DNA of 64,000 bases from Juglans regia. Lineage: Eukaryota; Streptophyta; Magnoliopsida; Fagales; Juglandaceae. This document shows, piece after piece, positions 62,799 through 64,000 of this stretch (positions are counted from its first letter, which is position 1; every line of letters begins with the position of its first letter). The position numbers were made by a program, and so were the translations under genes. Below the pieces are notes generated by a model. The model did not search any database. It saw nothing but the letters and a program-made list of their open reading frames with translations, and had not been told where the DNA came from. Location of the stretch: assembly GCF_001411555.2 (NCBI RefSeq), contig NC_049911.1, positions 32,399,044-32,463,043 on the forward strand, in the 5' to 3' direction.

Positions 62799-64000
62799 TC
62801 ATAATAAATTATTAGGAACATCCACAGATGTATCATCATGTCCTAAAGGAAAGATTTCATCATCATCATCCTCGGCTACAGAAACATTTTCTGCTGTTTC
62901 ATTAAATGTCCTTGAATGGTTGTGCATGTCATCTATGCGATGTGAAGCTCCCAAACCTTCGGGACTCATTGCAGGATTTGGTGTCGATCCATTTATACTC
63001 AAAGGAGGTGAACATTGATATTCCAGGTCGAAATGCTTTACCAATTTAACAAATCTCAGCCAAAAGGATCCTTCCGAAGGGATATTGTTTGAAGCTGGCC
63101 AGTGTAAACGAAGGCACCTGAACATATGGATCAAGAGGGAAGACATGGAAGCCACTCCTGTTATGATGAACAAGCCCCCAAAGCTGTACACACCAAGACT
63201 ATGGGAGCCTGAAGGGATGATTTCAGGACCTAGATCTTTGCATGGTTTTTGAGGTGCCAAGTACTTGCGCCTAATTCCCTTCATTTTTTCTTTATCTTCA
63301 GTGACATTCAAGATTGCTCTTGACATGTAAGAGACTAGGGGGGATCCAAGCGGGAAGGCCTGAAGCAAGAAAGCAGAAGATTCCATAGCACTTGTAAGTA
63401 ATTTTGATAGCATAATGGAGTAGTATTTCAAGAAATAGATAGGCAATCATTCAAAGGAATGTTACTATTCATTTTAAATCTTACCATCCACCACTCATAC
63501 TCAGCACAATATCTGAAGCGAATTCATATATTAATTACTTATATAGATAGCTACTTAAAATGTATCACGTCACGTCAGCTGAGGATGATAAAATTTAGAA
63601 TGAATGGAGGTGGTGATGAAGAGAAAGAGAGCGACTCACAAAGCCAAATCCGTCAGTTTTGTAGACTGGTCCAGCCATAGTATACTTGGAGCCATACTTG
63701 GCAAGGAAGATCTTAATATAGGGGATCTCATCAAAGATAGCAGCAACCCCACCATTTTGGCTTCCACTTGACAGTGCTTCATGATATTGCTCTGGGGTTG
63801 AATAAGGCTTCAACTTGGACTCGTCAATATTTAACTGTTTTACGAGAAGCCCTCCGACGAAGGAATCTCTATGATACCCTACAAAGTAACCATTCCTTTT
63901 GATCTCTGTTACATCCACAAATGCAGGCTTCAGTTGTTGTACTGTCAACATTGAAGCCAAGCTTGCTATGTAACTCTGTGTTAGTATGAGCACCACAAAA
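62799..64000 (-). CDS. Glutamate receptor-like channel (GLR), C-terminal part
   Basis: Plant homologue of ionotropic glutamate receptors, an amino-acid-gated cation (Ca2+) channel of plasma or internal membranes. Two exons are visible: 63640 to the right edge, and 62799-63359 with a TGA stop, joined in phase 0 over a 280-base GT-AG intron (donor GTGAGT). The first has the end of transmembrane M3, the equivalent of the animal SYTANLAAF motif, as SYIASLASMLTVQQLKP. The second lobe of the ligand-binding domain follows (GYHRDSFVGGLL, AAIFDEIPYIKIFLAKY, YKTDGFGFAFPLGSPL), then M4 (SFGGLFIITGVASMSSLLIH) and a cytosolic tail of ~95 residues with an acidic patch (EDDDDE). The amino-terminal domain, M1 and the pore lie beyond 64000. 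The LTVQQL wording suggests the clade 2 GLRs, tentatively. Confidence 0.93.

Noticed and set aside
1..64000. CRISPR arrays, operons, bacterial promoters, tRNA or rRNA genes
   Set aside because: The window is plant nuclear DNA. No regularly spaced repeats, tRNA B-box with fold, or rRNA sequence was seen.

Overview
This is nuclear DNA of a dicot plant, most likely a woody eudicot. Evidence: multi-exon genes with GT-AG introns, AT-rich intergenic DNA full of (AT)n and (GA)n microsatellites, many small MITE-like elements, and an L1-type non-LTR retrotransposon whose ORF ends resemble those of Fagales (walnut/oak type) genomes as I remember them. The order-level assignment is an inference. I see no bacterial, organellar or viral gene content.

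Six protein genes can be modelled exon by exon. Minus strand: SCY1, plastid preprotein translocase SecY (277-3904, 3' end beyond the left edge); a SMAX1-type Clp-like repressor of karrikin/KL signalling (12510-16192); and a BNR/Asp-box sialidase-like membrane-anchored protein (29897-34819). Plus strand: a TsaA/TrmO-like tRNA t6A37 methyltransferase homologue (37233-43423) and a cluster II diacylglycerol kinase (47394-62033). Minus strand at the right edge: the 3' end of a glutamate receptor-like channel (62799-64000, partial). The gene-poor stretches are 3905-12509, 16193-29896, 34820-37232 and 43424-47393. They hold microsatellites and MITE-like repeats; I found no convincing extra gene in them.

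The kinase gene is inflated by insertions. Intron 8 holds an almost complete sense-oriented L1 (about 53.73-58.36 kb). Its ORF2 is open except for one TAG, and it begins with an 85-bp perfect inverted repeat. A 78-bp poly(A) retroposon with a 17-bp target duplication lies directly behind it. Intron 10 holds a decayed L1 3' piece, a hairpin MITE and a TIR element.

The genes do not form a pathway, but they look like an old linkage block. From memory, Arabidopsis carries the same families split over three segments: DGK4-BNR-SMAX1 on chr5, DGK7-SMXL2 on chr4 and SCY1-DGK3 on chr2. The window would then keep closer to the unfractionated order. I did not find a new defence-like or enzymatic system. 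The points most worth checking are the ancestral block, the intronic 85-bp hairpin-forming repeat, the GC-AG intron in SCY1 and the hairpin MITE families.
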